Source: Clostridia bacterium
GTDB taxonomy: Bacteria > Bacillota_A > Clostridia > Christensenellales > Aristaeellaceae
DNA length: 41,935 nucleotides
Reading direction: 5' to 3'
NCBI GenBank assembly: GCA_017530275.1
Contig: JAFXMP010000074.1
Coordinates: forward strand, 1-41,935
Within the stretch, counting starts at the first letter, position 1, and every line of letters begins with the position of its first letter. Positions 32,344-40,779 of the stretch are shown here, piece after piece. The translations under genes were made by a program, and so were the position numbers. Below the pieces are notes generated by a model that saw only the letters and a program-made list of their open reading frames with translations, had not been told where the DNA came from and did no database searches.

Positions 32344-33364
32344 TTTGGGTGATGAGGACCCTGGTTTCCTCATAAGGACAGGCAGGAAGCTCAATACCGG
32401 CGGAAGCGATCAAATCGCTCACGGTCACCAGGGTCAAGCCCAGCGTGTTTTGATAATAAGGCAGGACCTCTGCCAGTACCTGGGCCGTGTTGATACCGTC
32501 CAGGTGATAAGCCACGATAGCGCCGGGTTCCACATTATCGGTGGCTTGCTTGAACGCAGCGTCGGGGTCATCGGCGGTTTTCTTATCCCAGTCCTTTGAA
32601 TCGATGGTCCATAGCACCACCTCCATACCTTCCGCCCGCACGGGCGCGGAGATAGTAACATTAAATTCACCGTAGGGAGGCATGAACAGCCGGGGGATCA
32701 CACCCAGCTTTTCCCGGATGATCTGGCTTCCCTTGCGCACCTGATTGAAGCGCAGGTCCTGTCCCAGCTCCAGCAGGTGGGGATGGGTCCAGCTGCTGCT
32801 GCCGATTTCATGACCCGCGTCTTTGATTTTTTGAGCAGATTCCGGGAAGGACAGCACGAAGGTGCCGCTCAGGAAGAAGGTGGCCTTCACGCCGTTTTGC
32901 GCCAGCACGTCCAGGATCGCATCTGTCTGATCGTCCTCAAAGGAGCAATCGATGGCAATGGACATCCAATTTTCTGGGGTATCAGCTTTTACCACGGCTT
33001 TCCGGTGCCTGTCAGCCACGGCGAGATAGGCGGAATTGGTGCTGATCCGCTTGCCATCGCACCAAACGGATAGGTCAAAGCCGCCCAGAAAGGTTTCGTC
33101 AAACTGCAAACGGAAATTGAGCTTTTGCCCCGGCTTGTATTCGCGGATGCCCAGCAGACGGTCATACCGGTCGCGAAGCTCCAGGGTCTTGCTGCCGGTG
33201 AAGGAGCCGGCATTGACAATTTCCAGGGCTATATAGCATTCCGTGTCCAGATACCCCAGATAATTGGCGGCGGAAAACTTCACTTTAGGCAGTTTTTCTT
33301 CTCCCAGTGCGGCGGCGGGCAGCAGCAGGCACAGGATCAGAAGCAGCGAAAGCAGTTTTTTCAT
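32333..33364 (-). CDS. Divergent polysaccharide deacetylase (NodB/CE4 fold), secreted
   Basis: The 343-residue protein starts at MKKLLSLLL (33364) behind GGAGGAACC and has a signal peptide of about 22 residues. A beta-rich N-terminal region (about 25-130) precedes a NodB domain with ATFFLSG, FMPPYGEFN and LWTIDSKDW. The usual TFDDGP motif is IAIDCSFEDD here, and the metal site NHTxSH reads SSSWTHPH, losing the first histidine. CE4 enzymes need Asp-His-His for zinc, so activity is doubtful or altered. It is upstream of and overlapping the HhH gene. Confidence 0.8.
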   Translation of the reverse strand: MKKLLSLLLILCLLLPAAALGEEKLPKVKFSAANYLGYLDTECYIALEIVNAGSFTGSKTLELRDRYDRLLGIREYKPGQKLNFRLQFDETFLGGFDLSVWCDGKRISTNSAYLAVADRHRKAVVKADTPENWMSIAIDCSFEDDQTDAILDVLAQNGVKATFFLSGTFVLSFPESAQKIKDAGHEIGSSSWTHPHLLELGQDLRFNQVRKGSQIIREKLGVIPRLFMPPYGEFNVTISAPVRAEGMEVVLWTIDSKDWDKKTADDPDAAFKQATDNVEPGAIVAYHLDGINTAQVLAEVLPYYQNTLGLTLVTVSDLIASAGIELPACPYEETRVLITQNVF

Positions 33365-33415
33365 GCGGGTTCCTCCTTGGTGCGTTGTGAGCGGAACGAC
33401 TGATGCTGGCTTTAT

Positions 33416-33442
33416 GAACACTTTAAGTCACATGAAGTGTTC
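33416..33442. promoter_or_regulatory. Perfect inverted repeat upstream of the deacetylase
   Basis: GAACACTT (33416-33423) and AAGTGTTC (33435-33442) are exact complements 11 bp apart, between the stop of the repeat-protein gene and the deacetylase start. It could be an operator or hairpin. No U-tract follows on either strand. Confidence 0.4.
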
Positions 33443-33471
33443 GATAAATCAATATGCGTCTGACCGATGGC

Positions 33472-36400
33472 CTATCGTTCAGAGTAAGGCCGCCAATCCT
33501 TGACGGGAATGGAATCCATCACCGCGGGATACGCGCCTTTTTTGCGCAGTTGAAAGCCCAGATCACAGTGCAGGTTGGCGTTTCCGCTGGGTACGTTCAC
33601 GCTGGGCACCGTCACGGTGACTTCGCTGCTTTCCGGCATGATGCTGCCCACCAGCGGGAATTCAGTCTGGTGTACGGTGGCTTTCAGCTCTTTGTGCATG
33701 GTCACGCGCATTTCGTACTCGCCGGGATACAGGTTATCCAGGCCGTAACGGCCATACTCGTCGGTGGTCGTGCTTGCCACGAGCGCACCGTATTGATACA
33801 GCTCGATCACGATGCCGGGCATGCTGGGTTCATCCATATCCTGCATGCCGTTGCCATTTTCGTCCAGCCAGGCCCGATCGCCGATGCGGCCCATAGTGCC
33901 CACGCCGATATCGACGCCGCTTATATCATCCCCCATGGGCACGTCGAAGGGAGTAGCGGTCACGGAGCCGTCCGTCTGGCTTTGTACGAAGCTCTCACGG
34001 CCGGAGGTATCCTGGGCCCGTGCGAAAAGATAGCCTTCAGGCAGCTCGGCGGACAGGACGTAAGTGCCGGGCATGAGACGGTTGAATACGAAATCGCCTC
34101 GGCTGTCGGAGGCTGCTTCGGCCAGAACTGCGCCTTCGCCGTCCAGCAGCGCCACGTTCACGCCCTTCACGCCTTCGCCGCTGCCCAGGCTCCAAACCTG
34201 ACCGGAAACGGAGGCAAATCGCATCACGGGCAGCGCCAGCGTCATATCCCGGATGATGGTGATGGGCAGCACCACTTCATCTTTGCCGCGAATCACGCCG
34301 GGAATGCCCAGCAGATCCTCGTTTTCATCCATGGCGATATGAATCTCGTACTTGCCGGGAATCACCTGGACGAAGAAGAAGAAGCCGGATTCATTGGTTT
34401 CGCAGAAATCGATCTGCTCTCCGTTTTCCCACAGGGTCACCATGCGGTTTTCCGCCCCATATTCATCCTCGTCCTGCAGGCCGGAAAGGTTGTCGTCATA
34501 ATACAGGATCCCGAAAATCGTCAGGGGCGTCATAGCCTGGATATTGGTATCCAGCTTGTTTTCTCCCAGCGCCAGCGTGATTTCCGCCGACGCCTGGCTG
34601 TCGCGGGAAGGGCTAAAGAGAGAACCTTCCAGTTCGCCGAAGACCATGCCCTGGGGCAGGGTCACGGTCAGGGTGTAAGTATCAGGCAGCAGGCCGGTGA
34701 AGGCGAAGGAACCATCGGGGTTCGCGTGGATTTCATAGGCTTGGCTGACTGTATGGCCCCGCAGGGACAGCAGAGCGGTAAACAGACTGGCCTCCTCCGG
34801 CGCGCTGTGCAGGATGGTGCCTGCGATGGAAGAGGTATACATGCCCTTCACCACAGGCGCTTCAGTGTGGGAACCGCTTTCGCTGTGGAAGGCTTCGCCG
34901 ATATAGTAGGTGCCTGGCACGGCGGGGTTGGTAAATGTGCCGTTATCGGGCAGCTGATAGGCCAGGGAATACGTGCCGGGCAGAATGCCCTTGATGAAGA
35001 AATACCCGTTTTCATCCGTAATGCCGTAGCTGTGCTCCGCGGCCGGTTCCCCGTCCGCGTTCAGCAGCGTTACGGTCACGCCGGGCAGACCGGTTCGGAC
35101 GGCGGTGTAAGCGTCGTCCACCAGCACATAACCGTCCGCCAGCCCCGCTTGGAACACACCGCCGTTGACGCCGGTTTTCTGTTCGCCGATAGCCAAGGTA
35201 AAGGCTTCCGTTTCGCCGTATTCGGGGGTTTGAAGCTGAATCTGGTTTGCTGCGTCCTCCTGATCCTTGGCATAGGGAGAAGCCACATAGGCGTCCCGCA
35301 GCAGGAAGCGCACCGTATACGCTTCGGGGAGCAGGGGGTACAGGGTATACGCGCCGTCTTGATCCGTTACGGCTTCCGCGGCGGTTTCTCCGTCCAGGGT
35401 GATAGCCTGTACCGTAAAACCGGAAAACAGGCGGCTGTCCTCCCGGAACAGGCCGGTATTGGCGGCGTCCTCAAACAGGATGCCGCTGATCGCGCCGGCG
35501 GGGATCACCGCCGCTTCATACTGAGCGTCGGACTCCGCGCCATCCAGCGTCACAGCGGCTTGTGCCGAAGTCATAGCGCCGGTAACATCAAACAATCGCG
35601 CTTCGTCCTGGTGGAACAGCCAGCCATCGGGCAGGGTCGCCGTGATTTGGGTATCGCCGGCCCGCAGCGCGTTGAACACCGCTGCGCCGTTTTCATCCGT
35701 TACGGCTTTTTCTACAGTCTTACCGCCCTGGGCTGCCGTGACGGATGCGCCGGGCAGAGCGGGTTCGTCCGTGTCGCGCATGCCGTTCAGGTTCAGATCC
35801 TCATACAGGGACAGGGTAAAGCCGGCGGCGGGCATGGCGCCAACAGCGCCCAGATCGGTGGTCACATCCACCTGAACGTATACGTTCATAGTGCCTGTGC
35901 TTGCCGTAGTTGACAGCATGGACTGGCCGGGATAGGTAAAAATCATGCCTTCCGGCAGCACGAACTGCACCAGGTAATCTCCGGGCTGCAGAGCTTGGAA
36001 ATCATAATTGCCCTTTGCGTCCGGCTGCGCGGTGCGTTTTACGCCGCTTGCGACGGAATGCAGGATGATTTCCGCGTTGGTCAATCCGGTTTCATCGCTG
36101 TCCCATTTTCCGTTATAATTGGCGTCGAACCAGGCCCGGCCCGCCAGGGAGCCGGTGCGCACCATGCCGACGCCCATGCCGATCGATTCCTTCGCCGCCA
36201 GCGTAAAGGGTTCGGACAGGCCGATATTGTCTTCGTTGGGGATGATGCAGTTATAGAAGGTGTTGATCTTCTGCCCCAGAGGTCCGGCCGTAAAATGCTC
36301 GGGGAAGGTGACGCGCACCCGGTAGGTGCCGGGGGAAAGGTCCTTGATCAAGGCCTGACCCTCCCGGTCCGTAACGCCGGAGGCGATCATATAGGTTTCG

Positions 36401-36948
36401 CCTTGGTACTCATACAGCACTTCGACAACCACACTGCGCAGCAGCGGCTCGGTCTGCATACGGCCGCCGTTCTGGTTCAAGTCCTCAAAAGCGATCATAT
36501 TGACGCTGCAGGAGGATTTGGTCGCCCCGGCGTTCAACTGGCGCTGTTCATTTTCACTCAGGGAAAACCAGGGCGAATAGCTCACATTGCCCTGGGCGGG
36601 CAGCATAAAGCTGTCCAGGCCCTGGAGCGTAAAATGGTACTCCTTGGCCAGTTCGATCCGCAGCCGGTATTCGCCCGCCTTAAGACCGGAAAACAGGAAA
36701 TCGCCGGACTTGGACGATGTGGTGTTCACAGCAACCTGGGCTTTTCCACTCTCGTCCTTGATTTCCAGGGTCACCTTCGCGCCGGACAGGCCGCCTTCGC
36801 CGCTTGCGATCACGCCATCGGCGGTCTTATCCACCCACACGATGCCGCTGACCTGACCGTTTTCAGCCAAGGCGCCCTGAACGCCCAGCAGAAGGAGCAG
36901 CATAGCCAGAATCAGGATAAATCCTCCATGCTTTTGCATTGTGCGCAT
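33472..36948 (-). CDS. Large secreted protein of about ten SdrD-B-like repeats
   Basis: The 1158-residue protein starts at ATG 36948, with GGAGG 8 bases upstream, and has a signal peptide (core FILILAMLLLLLGVQGALA). About ten repeats of 90-120 residues follow the SdrD-B/Cna-B-like beta-sandwich pattern: W-x-D-x-N-x-G-x-x-D-x-x-E near the start, then TDExGxYxFxxLxPGxY. The last one, IGDRAWLDENGNGMQDMDEP, keeps the calcium-type loop best; others are drifted. There is no LPXTG signal, anchor helix or S-layer domain at the C-terminus (ends VKDWRPYSER). It could be secreted or bound to the wall indirectly, perhaps as an adhesin stalk. Confidence 0.85.
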   Translation of the reverse strand: MRTMQKHGGFILILAMLLLLLGVQGALAENGQVSGIVWVDKTADGVIASGEGGLSGAKVTLEIKDESGKAQVAVNTTSSKSGDFLFSGLKAGEYRLRIELAKEYHFTLQGLDSFMLPAQGNVSYSPWFSLSENEQRQLNAGATKSSCSVNMIAFEDLNQNGGRMQTEPLLRSVVVEVLYEYQGETYMIASGVTDREGQALIKDLSPGTYRVRVTFPEHFTAGPLGQKINTFYNCIIPNEDNIGLSEPFTLAAKESIGMGVGMVRTGSLAGRAWFDANYNGKWDSDETGLTNAEIILHSVASGVKRTAQPDAKGNYDFQALQPGDYLVQFVLPEGMIFTYPGQSMLSTTASTGTMNVYVQVDVTTDLGAVGAMPAAGFTLSLYEDLNLNGMRDTDEPALPGASVTAAQGGKTVEKAVTDENGAAVFNALRAGDTQITATLPDGWLFHQDEARLFDVTGAMTSAQAAVTLDGAESDAQYEAAVIPAGAISGILFEDAANTGLFREDSRLFSGFTVQAITLDGETAAEAVTDQDGAYTLYPLLPEAYTVRFLLRDAYVASPYAKDQEDAANQIQLQTPEYGETEAFTLAIGEQKTGVNGGVFQAGLADGYVLVDDAYTAVRTGLPGVTVTLLNADGEPAAEHSYGITDENGYFFIKGILPGTYSLAYQLPDNGTFTNPAVPGTYYIGEAFHSESGSHTEAPVVKGMYTSSIAGTILHSAPEEASLFTALLSLRGHTVSQAYEIHANPDGSFAFTGLLPDTYTLTVTLPQGMVFGELEGSLFSPSRDSQASAEITLALGENKLDTNIQAMTPLTIFGILYYDDNLSGLQDEDEYGAENRMVTLWENGEQIDFCETNESGFFFFVQVIPGKYEIHIAMDENEDLLGIPGVIRGKDEVVLPITIIRDMTLALPVMRFASVSGQVWSLGSGEGVKGVNVALLDGEGAVLAEAASDSRGDFVFNRLMPGTYVLSAELPEGYLFARAQDTSGRESFVQSQTDGSVTATPFDVPMGDDISGVDIGVGTMGRIGDRAWLDENGNGMQDMDEPSMPGIVIELYQYGALVASTTTDEYGRYGLDNLYPGEYEMRVTMHKELKATVHQTEFPLVGSIMPESSEVTVTVPSVNVPSGNANLHCDLGFQLRKKGAYPAVMDSIPVKDWRPYSER

Positions 36949-37090
36949 ACTGAAAGCCTCCATATAAATCCGGCGCAAGGCAGGGTTTTCCCTGGATCGG
37001 ATCATCCCCGCAACGGGCCGAAAATCGATCGTTTTCCATATCTCATGATAAAGCAAACCGCTGGGATTGTCAATGCGGCGAAAGGCTCAA

Positions 37091-37118
37091 AATGTAAAAT
37101 ATTGCGAAAACATTGCAA
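37091..37118 (-). promoter_or_regulatory. Possible promoter of the SdrD-like gene
   Basis: TTGCAA (37113-37118) and TACATT (37091-37096) are 16 bp apart on the minus strand in an AT-rich stretch, giving a leader of about 135 nt. Confidence 0.4.
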
Positions 37119-37154
37119 AGATATTTCCAAAATAGTTAAATGCGGAAAGGCCCC

Positions 37155-37183
37155 TTGTTCCGAACGGCAGGGGGTGCTATAAT
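37155..37183 (+). promoter_or_regulatory. Promoter of the Card1-like gene
   Basis: TTGTTC (37155-37160), a 17-bp spacer and perfect TATAAT (37178-37183), 34 bp before the start codon. Confidence 0.7.
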
Positions 37184-37217
37184 TGAAAAAAAAGATCGGG
37201 ATACGGAGAAAAACGCC

Positions 37218-38381
37218 ATGAAAACGCTGATAGAACTGTACGACGAGCGTCCGATTGAAAACGTGCTGGGAACGGAAGTGTTCCGCCCGGAGGAAACGGT
37301 GTTCATCTGCCCGCCGGAGGTGGCCGAGGACAGGGAAATGCATCGGTCCCTGGAAGCGTATTTCGCTCATCGGGGATGTCCCGCCAAGGTAACGTTCGTA
37401 CAATCAAGCCTGCTGGACGCAGTAAAAGTGGAAAAGACTTTGCGCCGTGTGCTGGACAGACATGAGGACTGCGCCATCGACATCGCCGGGGGCACCGACG
37501 CCGCCCTGTTCGCCGCGGGAGCATGCTCCGGCGATACGCCGGTATATACCTACAGCCGGAAACTAAATACCTTTTTTGAAATCAAAAACGCGCCTTTCGC
37601 CCGGAGCCTGGCTTGTCCCGTTCGGCTGGACGCAGCTTCCTGTTTCCTGATGGCTGGGGGCGAACTGCAGCAGGGCCGGGCGGACAACAGCGCCTTGAAG
37701 GATCGGCTGCCGCAAATCGAAAGCCTGTTCAGCGTATACAGCGCCTACCGCCGGATCTGGAACCGGCAGGTGAGCTATTATCAGCAAATTTCCTCCGCCT
37801 CCGATCCGGACTGCGCTGCTCGCGGCCATCGCACGGAGAAGGCGGATCACGGTCAGGTCACGGCGGACGAGGAACTGCTTCGGGCGCTGGAAAACGCCGG
37901 GCTGATCCATGATCTCATCCTGGATGAAGAAACCGTTTCCTTCCGGTTTGCCGATCCCCAGGTGCGCTTCTGGCTGCGGGATATGGGATCGGCGCTGGAA
38001 CTGCGGGTGTATCAGGCCTGCGTGGAGGCCCGGTGCTTTGATGACGTGGTGCTCAGCGCGGTGGTCAACTGGCGGGCGGGAAAAAAGCGCGACGCGGTGA
38101 CCAATGAAATCGACGTGATGGCCGTTCGCGGCGTGCAGCCCATCTTTATCAGCTGCAAAACCTGTGAGATCAAAACGGAAGCCCTGAACGAACTGGCCGT
38201 CCTGCGTGACCGCTTCGGCGGCAAAGGATCCCGGGCCGTGATCGTCACCTCCGCCCCCGGCGCCCGCAGCCGGGCCGTCATGCGCCAGCGGGCGGCGGAA
38301 CTGGGCATCGAAGTGATCGAATGGAACGACCTGACCTTAGACAAGCTGATCGCACGCTTACGAATGCAGCCCAGCGAATAA
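37218..38381 (+). CDS. Card1-like CARF-domain endonuclease (DUF1887 type)
   Basis: The 387-residue protein starts MKTLIELYDERPIENVLGTE, the opening of DUF1887/Card1-type proteins. The N-terminal CARF-like Rossmann domain (1-160) carries DIAGGTDAALFAAG with GGTD at 91-94, where ring oligoadenylate binds in studied members. A middle helical region follows. The C-terminal PD-(D/E)xK nuclease has E-L-R near 271, NEIDVM with Asp299 and FISCK with Lys314. Card1 is activated by cyclic tetra-adenylate from type III CRISPR and cuts nucleic acid. No CRISPR array, cas10 or other cas gene lies in this window. A small gene follows 14 bp later. Confidence 0.82.
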   Translation: MKTLIELYDERPIENVLGTEVFRPEETVFICPPEVAEDREMHRSLEAYFAHRGCPAKVTFVQSSLLDAVKVEKTLRRVLDRHEDCAIDIAGGTDAALFAAGACSGDTPVYTYSRKLNTFFEIKNAPFARSLACPVRLDAASCFLMAGGELQQGRADNSALKDRLPQIESLFSVYSAYRRIWNRQVSYYQQISSASDPDCAARGHRTEKADHGQVTADEELLRALENAGLIHDLILDEETVSFRFADPQVRFWLRDMGSALELRVYQACVEARCFDDVVLSAVVNWRAGKKRDAVTNEIDVMAVRGVQPIFISCKTCEIKTEALNELAVLRDRFGGKGSRAVIVTSAPGARSRAVMRQRAAELGIEVIEWNDLTLDKLIARLRMQPSE

Positions 38382-38395
38382 AGGAGGAAACGATC

Positions 38396-38614
38396 GTGTC
38401 TTTTTTCAGCAAAAGGAAACCTATGCCCGCTTTTTCCTTTGATCCCGCCACCCAGGAGCCGGCTGTGCGCAAAAGCATCTGCACCGGAGAAATGACCGTG
38501 GGCTATATCGAAAAAGCCACCGGCAAGTTTCACGATCTGATGATGGTTGACCGCCAGGGCTTAGAGGATTTCAAGCGCCAGTTGGGCGTGGAAACCTTGC
38601 GGGAAATCTATTGA
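38396..38614 (+). CDS. Small hypothetical protein downstream of the Card1-like gene
   Basis: This 72-residue protein starts at GTG 38396, with AAAGGAGG 7 bases upstream. The start is fixed by that site, although the frame is open further upstream inside the nuclease gene. The sequence is basic at the N-terminus (SFFSKRKPMPAF), then has RKSICTGEMTVGYIEKATGK and an acidic-basic helix near LEDFKRQLGVETLRE. I do not recognise the family. Being 14 bp from the CARF nuclease, it should be co-transcribed and could be a partner or modulator, which is inference only. Confidence 0.65.
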   Translation: MSFFSKRKPMPAFSFDPATQEPAVRKSICTGEMTVGYIEKATGKFHDLMMVDRQGLEDFKRQLGVETLREIY

Positions 38615-38726
38615 CGGGTGCGCGGAAACGATTCGCGTATTTGTTCAAACAAACCGTTGCTTGCCATGGCAAACGCGTCTATGAAGGAAATCACTTGAAT
38701 TTTTCACCGCAACCGAAGGTTTCAGC

Positions 38727-38758
38727 AAAAAATCGCGTGACCGCAAACGATCACGCGA
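38727..38758 (-). terminator. Terminator of the phosphoglucomutase remnant
   Basis: Perfect 8-bp stem TCGCGTGA/TCACGCGA (38733-38740 with 38751-38758), followed leftward by six U (38727-38732). In 38615-38726 a 12-bp palindrome TTGCCATGGCAA (38661-38672) is the only other structure seen. Confidence 0.75.
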
Positions 38759-38823
38759 CAGCTCGGGGAAAAGATTTCTTATTCACATTCAACCACTGGA
38801 CTGTTTTCCGGGCGCCTTTCCCT

Positions 38824-39033
38824 TTACTTCATCCATTCCTGGGCTTTGACGGCCATCTTGTCGTTCAGTTCGTCCGCCGCGGCCTGGGTATCGGCGCGGG
38901 AGGCCACATACGGCTTGATCTTGGGCTCGGTGCCGCTGGGCCGGATGCCCAGCGCCTTGAACCCGGCCATTTCCTTGGGCGGGTTCTCCCGGATGGAGGA
39001 CATGATGCCCGCGAAACAGGGAAAGCAGCGGAA
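38824..39033 (-). pseudogene. C-terminal remnant of a phosphoglucomutase/phosphomannomutase
   Basis: Reading leftward from about 39003 gives SIRENPPKEMAGFKALGIRP followed by SGTEPKIKPYVASRADTQ and ends EWMK at TAA 38824-38826. RPSGTEPKIK is the phosphate-binding signature of the fourth domain of alpha-D-phosphohexomutases, usually 450-580 residues long. The first three domains are missing. The segment between AGFKAL and RPSGTEP is also too short, so two deletions are likely. The upstream edge abuts the stop of the anti-sigma gene (39034). The original terminator is kept. Confidence 0.7.
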
Positions 39034-40779
39034 TTATCCATTCCCTTCGATTTCTCCAACGGTCACTTTCCCATCCGGCACAGTGATTGTGACCCAGAAT
39101 TCCGGCAGAACATCCGCGTTCGGGGTATCCGCCGCGTCTTTATCCGTCCAGACGGTGATGTACCAGTAGTCGATTCTGTTTTCCCGGTAATAGCTGGTAT
39201 AGACTCGGGGATAGATTCTCTGCACTTCCTCTACGGATTTTCCCAACCGCTCCGCCACGGCGGCCAAGGCCATTTCTCGGGCCTGCGCCTCCGAAATGGC
39301 GGTATCAGCGGTATCATTGGAAACCACGGACCTGTTCTCAGGCTTGTACGTGGCCGGGTCGCCGCCGTATTGAAGCATCAGGGCAAGGAATTGCCGTTCG
39401 CCTTCGCAGCTTGATATTTCCCCCTGTTGGACGGCGGCGTCAATGGCAGCAAGCTGGCTGAGCAGCGCTTCAAATTCGGTCAAATCCGCCGTTGTCCAGT
39501 TTTTCCGGCCCAGCAGCCCGTCCGATTCGGCCATCTGAGCGTCTTTTTTGCTGTAATTGGCCGTTCCGTACCGATTGAGCCAAGGGGCGTGGATCGTTTC
39601 GACAGCTTCAAGGCTCTCCGGGTTCAGGCGCACCAGAAAATACCCCAAACGCTGGAGATACTGAACCGCTTCCAGTTCATACTGGCCTACGCCGCCGGTG
39701 GGGTTGTCCGGGTTCTGTTCTTCCCGGTAAATCAGGTTATGGTCAAAAACCAGGCAATAATCCTCCGTGTCGCTGGGCAGCGGGGAGGGCAGCATCAGGA
39801 AGCAGTATTTTTTCAGCATGTCTCGGCTGAACCCATAATTCGCTTCCATGGCTTCCACCACGGCGCGGACGGCGAGAGTGTCCGTGTCCAGCAGATTGTC
39901 AGCGTTCTCCCACAGCAGGAACCACCGGGTCTCGTTCAGCAGGGTGATCAAATCCTTGTCCAGCGGTTTCAAGTCATAGCCCGCTTCTTCAAACAGCTCC
40001 AGGAATTTCTGCTGTTCTTCCCTGGGCATCTGGTAGAAGGCGTTGTCCCCCAGGGCCCTGTTATACACATAGTCCTGTTTTCCGGCGTTCCAGGTACGCA
40101 GGGCGTAGTCCGGCCAGAACCCGTCCAGATACCAGATGATATTGGTCACTTCCCCGGAGGGAGACGCAAGCCATACCCGGTATTCCCCCGGCGCGTCGTA
40201 GGTGTGGTCTGCTTCCACATCCGCATCCCGGCGGGGCGTGAAATAAAATTCCCACTCGTTGGTATACCAGTCTTCTTCGTCGGGCGCGTCGATGTAGGGC
40301 GTATTAAAGAAGTAGGGGTAGACGCCCATAGCGTCCAGTTCCGCTTCCGGGGTACCGAAGGTGTCCAGGATGGCCTGGCGGGCGATGGCGTAAGCGCTAT
40401 CGTAGTCCAAATCGCCCGTCCGGGGCACGGTGGACACCACATAATCCTCTTTGATTCCCTCTTTGCCCTTGTCTTCCATGAGCTGGGCGTACTCTTCTTC
40501 ATCCACCAGTTCAAGCAATTCGTTGGTGGTGTTCATTTTTTCAAAGGAGTTCTGCCACACCTCCATGATTTTTTCAAAGGCCCCGGTCGCGGCCAGCGCT
40601 CCCGTGATGGTTACGAGCGCCAATACAACAGCCAGCGCTATACTGAAAGATGCTTTCTTCTTCACTTTGCTTTTTCCTCCATATACGATGCGGTTCAGCA
40701 TTTCCCGATGCTGCTGCTCCGTATAGGACAGGGCGGAAAGGCCGTCGTCAAGGCTTTTCCGAATGTGCGTATCCTTCAT
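39034..40779 (-). CDS. Probable membrane anti-sigma factor with large extracytoplasmic domain
   Basis: The 581-residue protein has a cytoplasmic N-terminus (1-42, DDGLSALSYTEQQHREMLNR), one membrane helix (44-64, FSIALAVVLALVTITGAL), and an acidic, aromatic-rich outer domain of about 500 residues. Its C-terminus resembles a PepSY-like fold (SEAQAREMALAAVAERLGK then DYWYITVWTD). The start lies inside the end of the ECF sigma gene (32-base overlap), the usual layout for a sigma and its membrane regulator. No zinc-type ZAS motif is present, so it would be a different class. Function rests on context and topology. Confidence 0.68.
   Translation of the reverse strand: MKDTHIRKSLDDGLSALSYTEQQHREMLNRIVYGGKSKVKKKASFSIALAVVLALVTITGALAATGAFEKIMEVWQNSFEKMNTTNELLELVDEEEYAQLMEDKGKEGIKEDYVVSTVPRTGDLDYDSAYAIARQAILDTFGTPEAELDAMGVYPYFFNTPYIDAPDEEDWYTNEWEFYFTPRRDADVEADHTYDAPGEYRVWLASPSGEVTNIIWYLDGFWPDYALRTWNAGKQDYVYNRALGDNAFYQMPREEQQKFLELFEEAGYDLKPLDKDLITLLNETRWFLLWENADNLLDTDTLAVRAVVEAMEANYGFSRDMLKKYCFLMLPSPLPSDTEDYCLVFDHNLIYREEQNPDNPTGGVGQYELEAVQYLQRLGYFLVRLNPESLEAVETIHAPWLNRYGTANYSKKDAQMAESDGLLGRKNWTTADLTEFEALLSQLAAIDAAVQQGEISSCEGERQFLALMLQYGGDPATYKPENRSVVSNDTADTAISEAQAREMALAAVAERLGKSVEEVQRIYPRVYTSYYRENRIDYWYITVWTDKDAADTPNADVLPEFWVTITVPDGKVTVGEIEGNG

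Noticed and set aside
33454..35913. 819-codon open frame on the plus strand
   Set aside because: It is wholly antisense to the SdrD-B-like repeat gene, has low-complexity His/Gly/Ala-rich content typical of a complementary-frame shadow, and has no ribosome site.
38661..38672. TTGCCATGGCAA palindrome as a regulatory site
   Set aside because: It lies downstream of the small gene and away from any promoter; a 12-bp palindrome alone is weak evidence.
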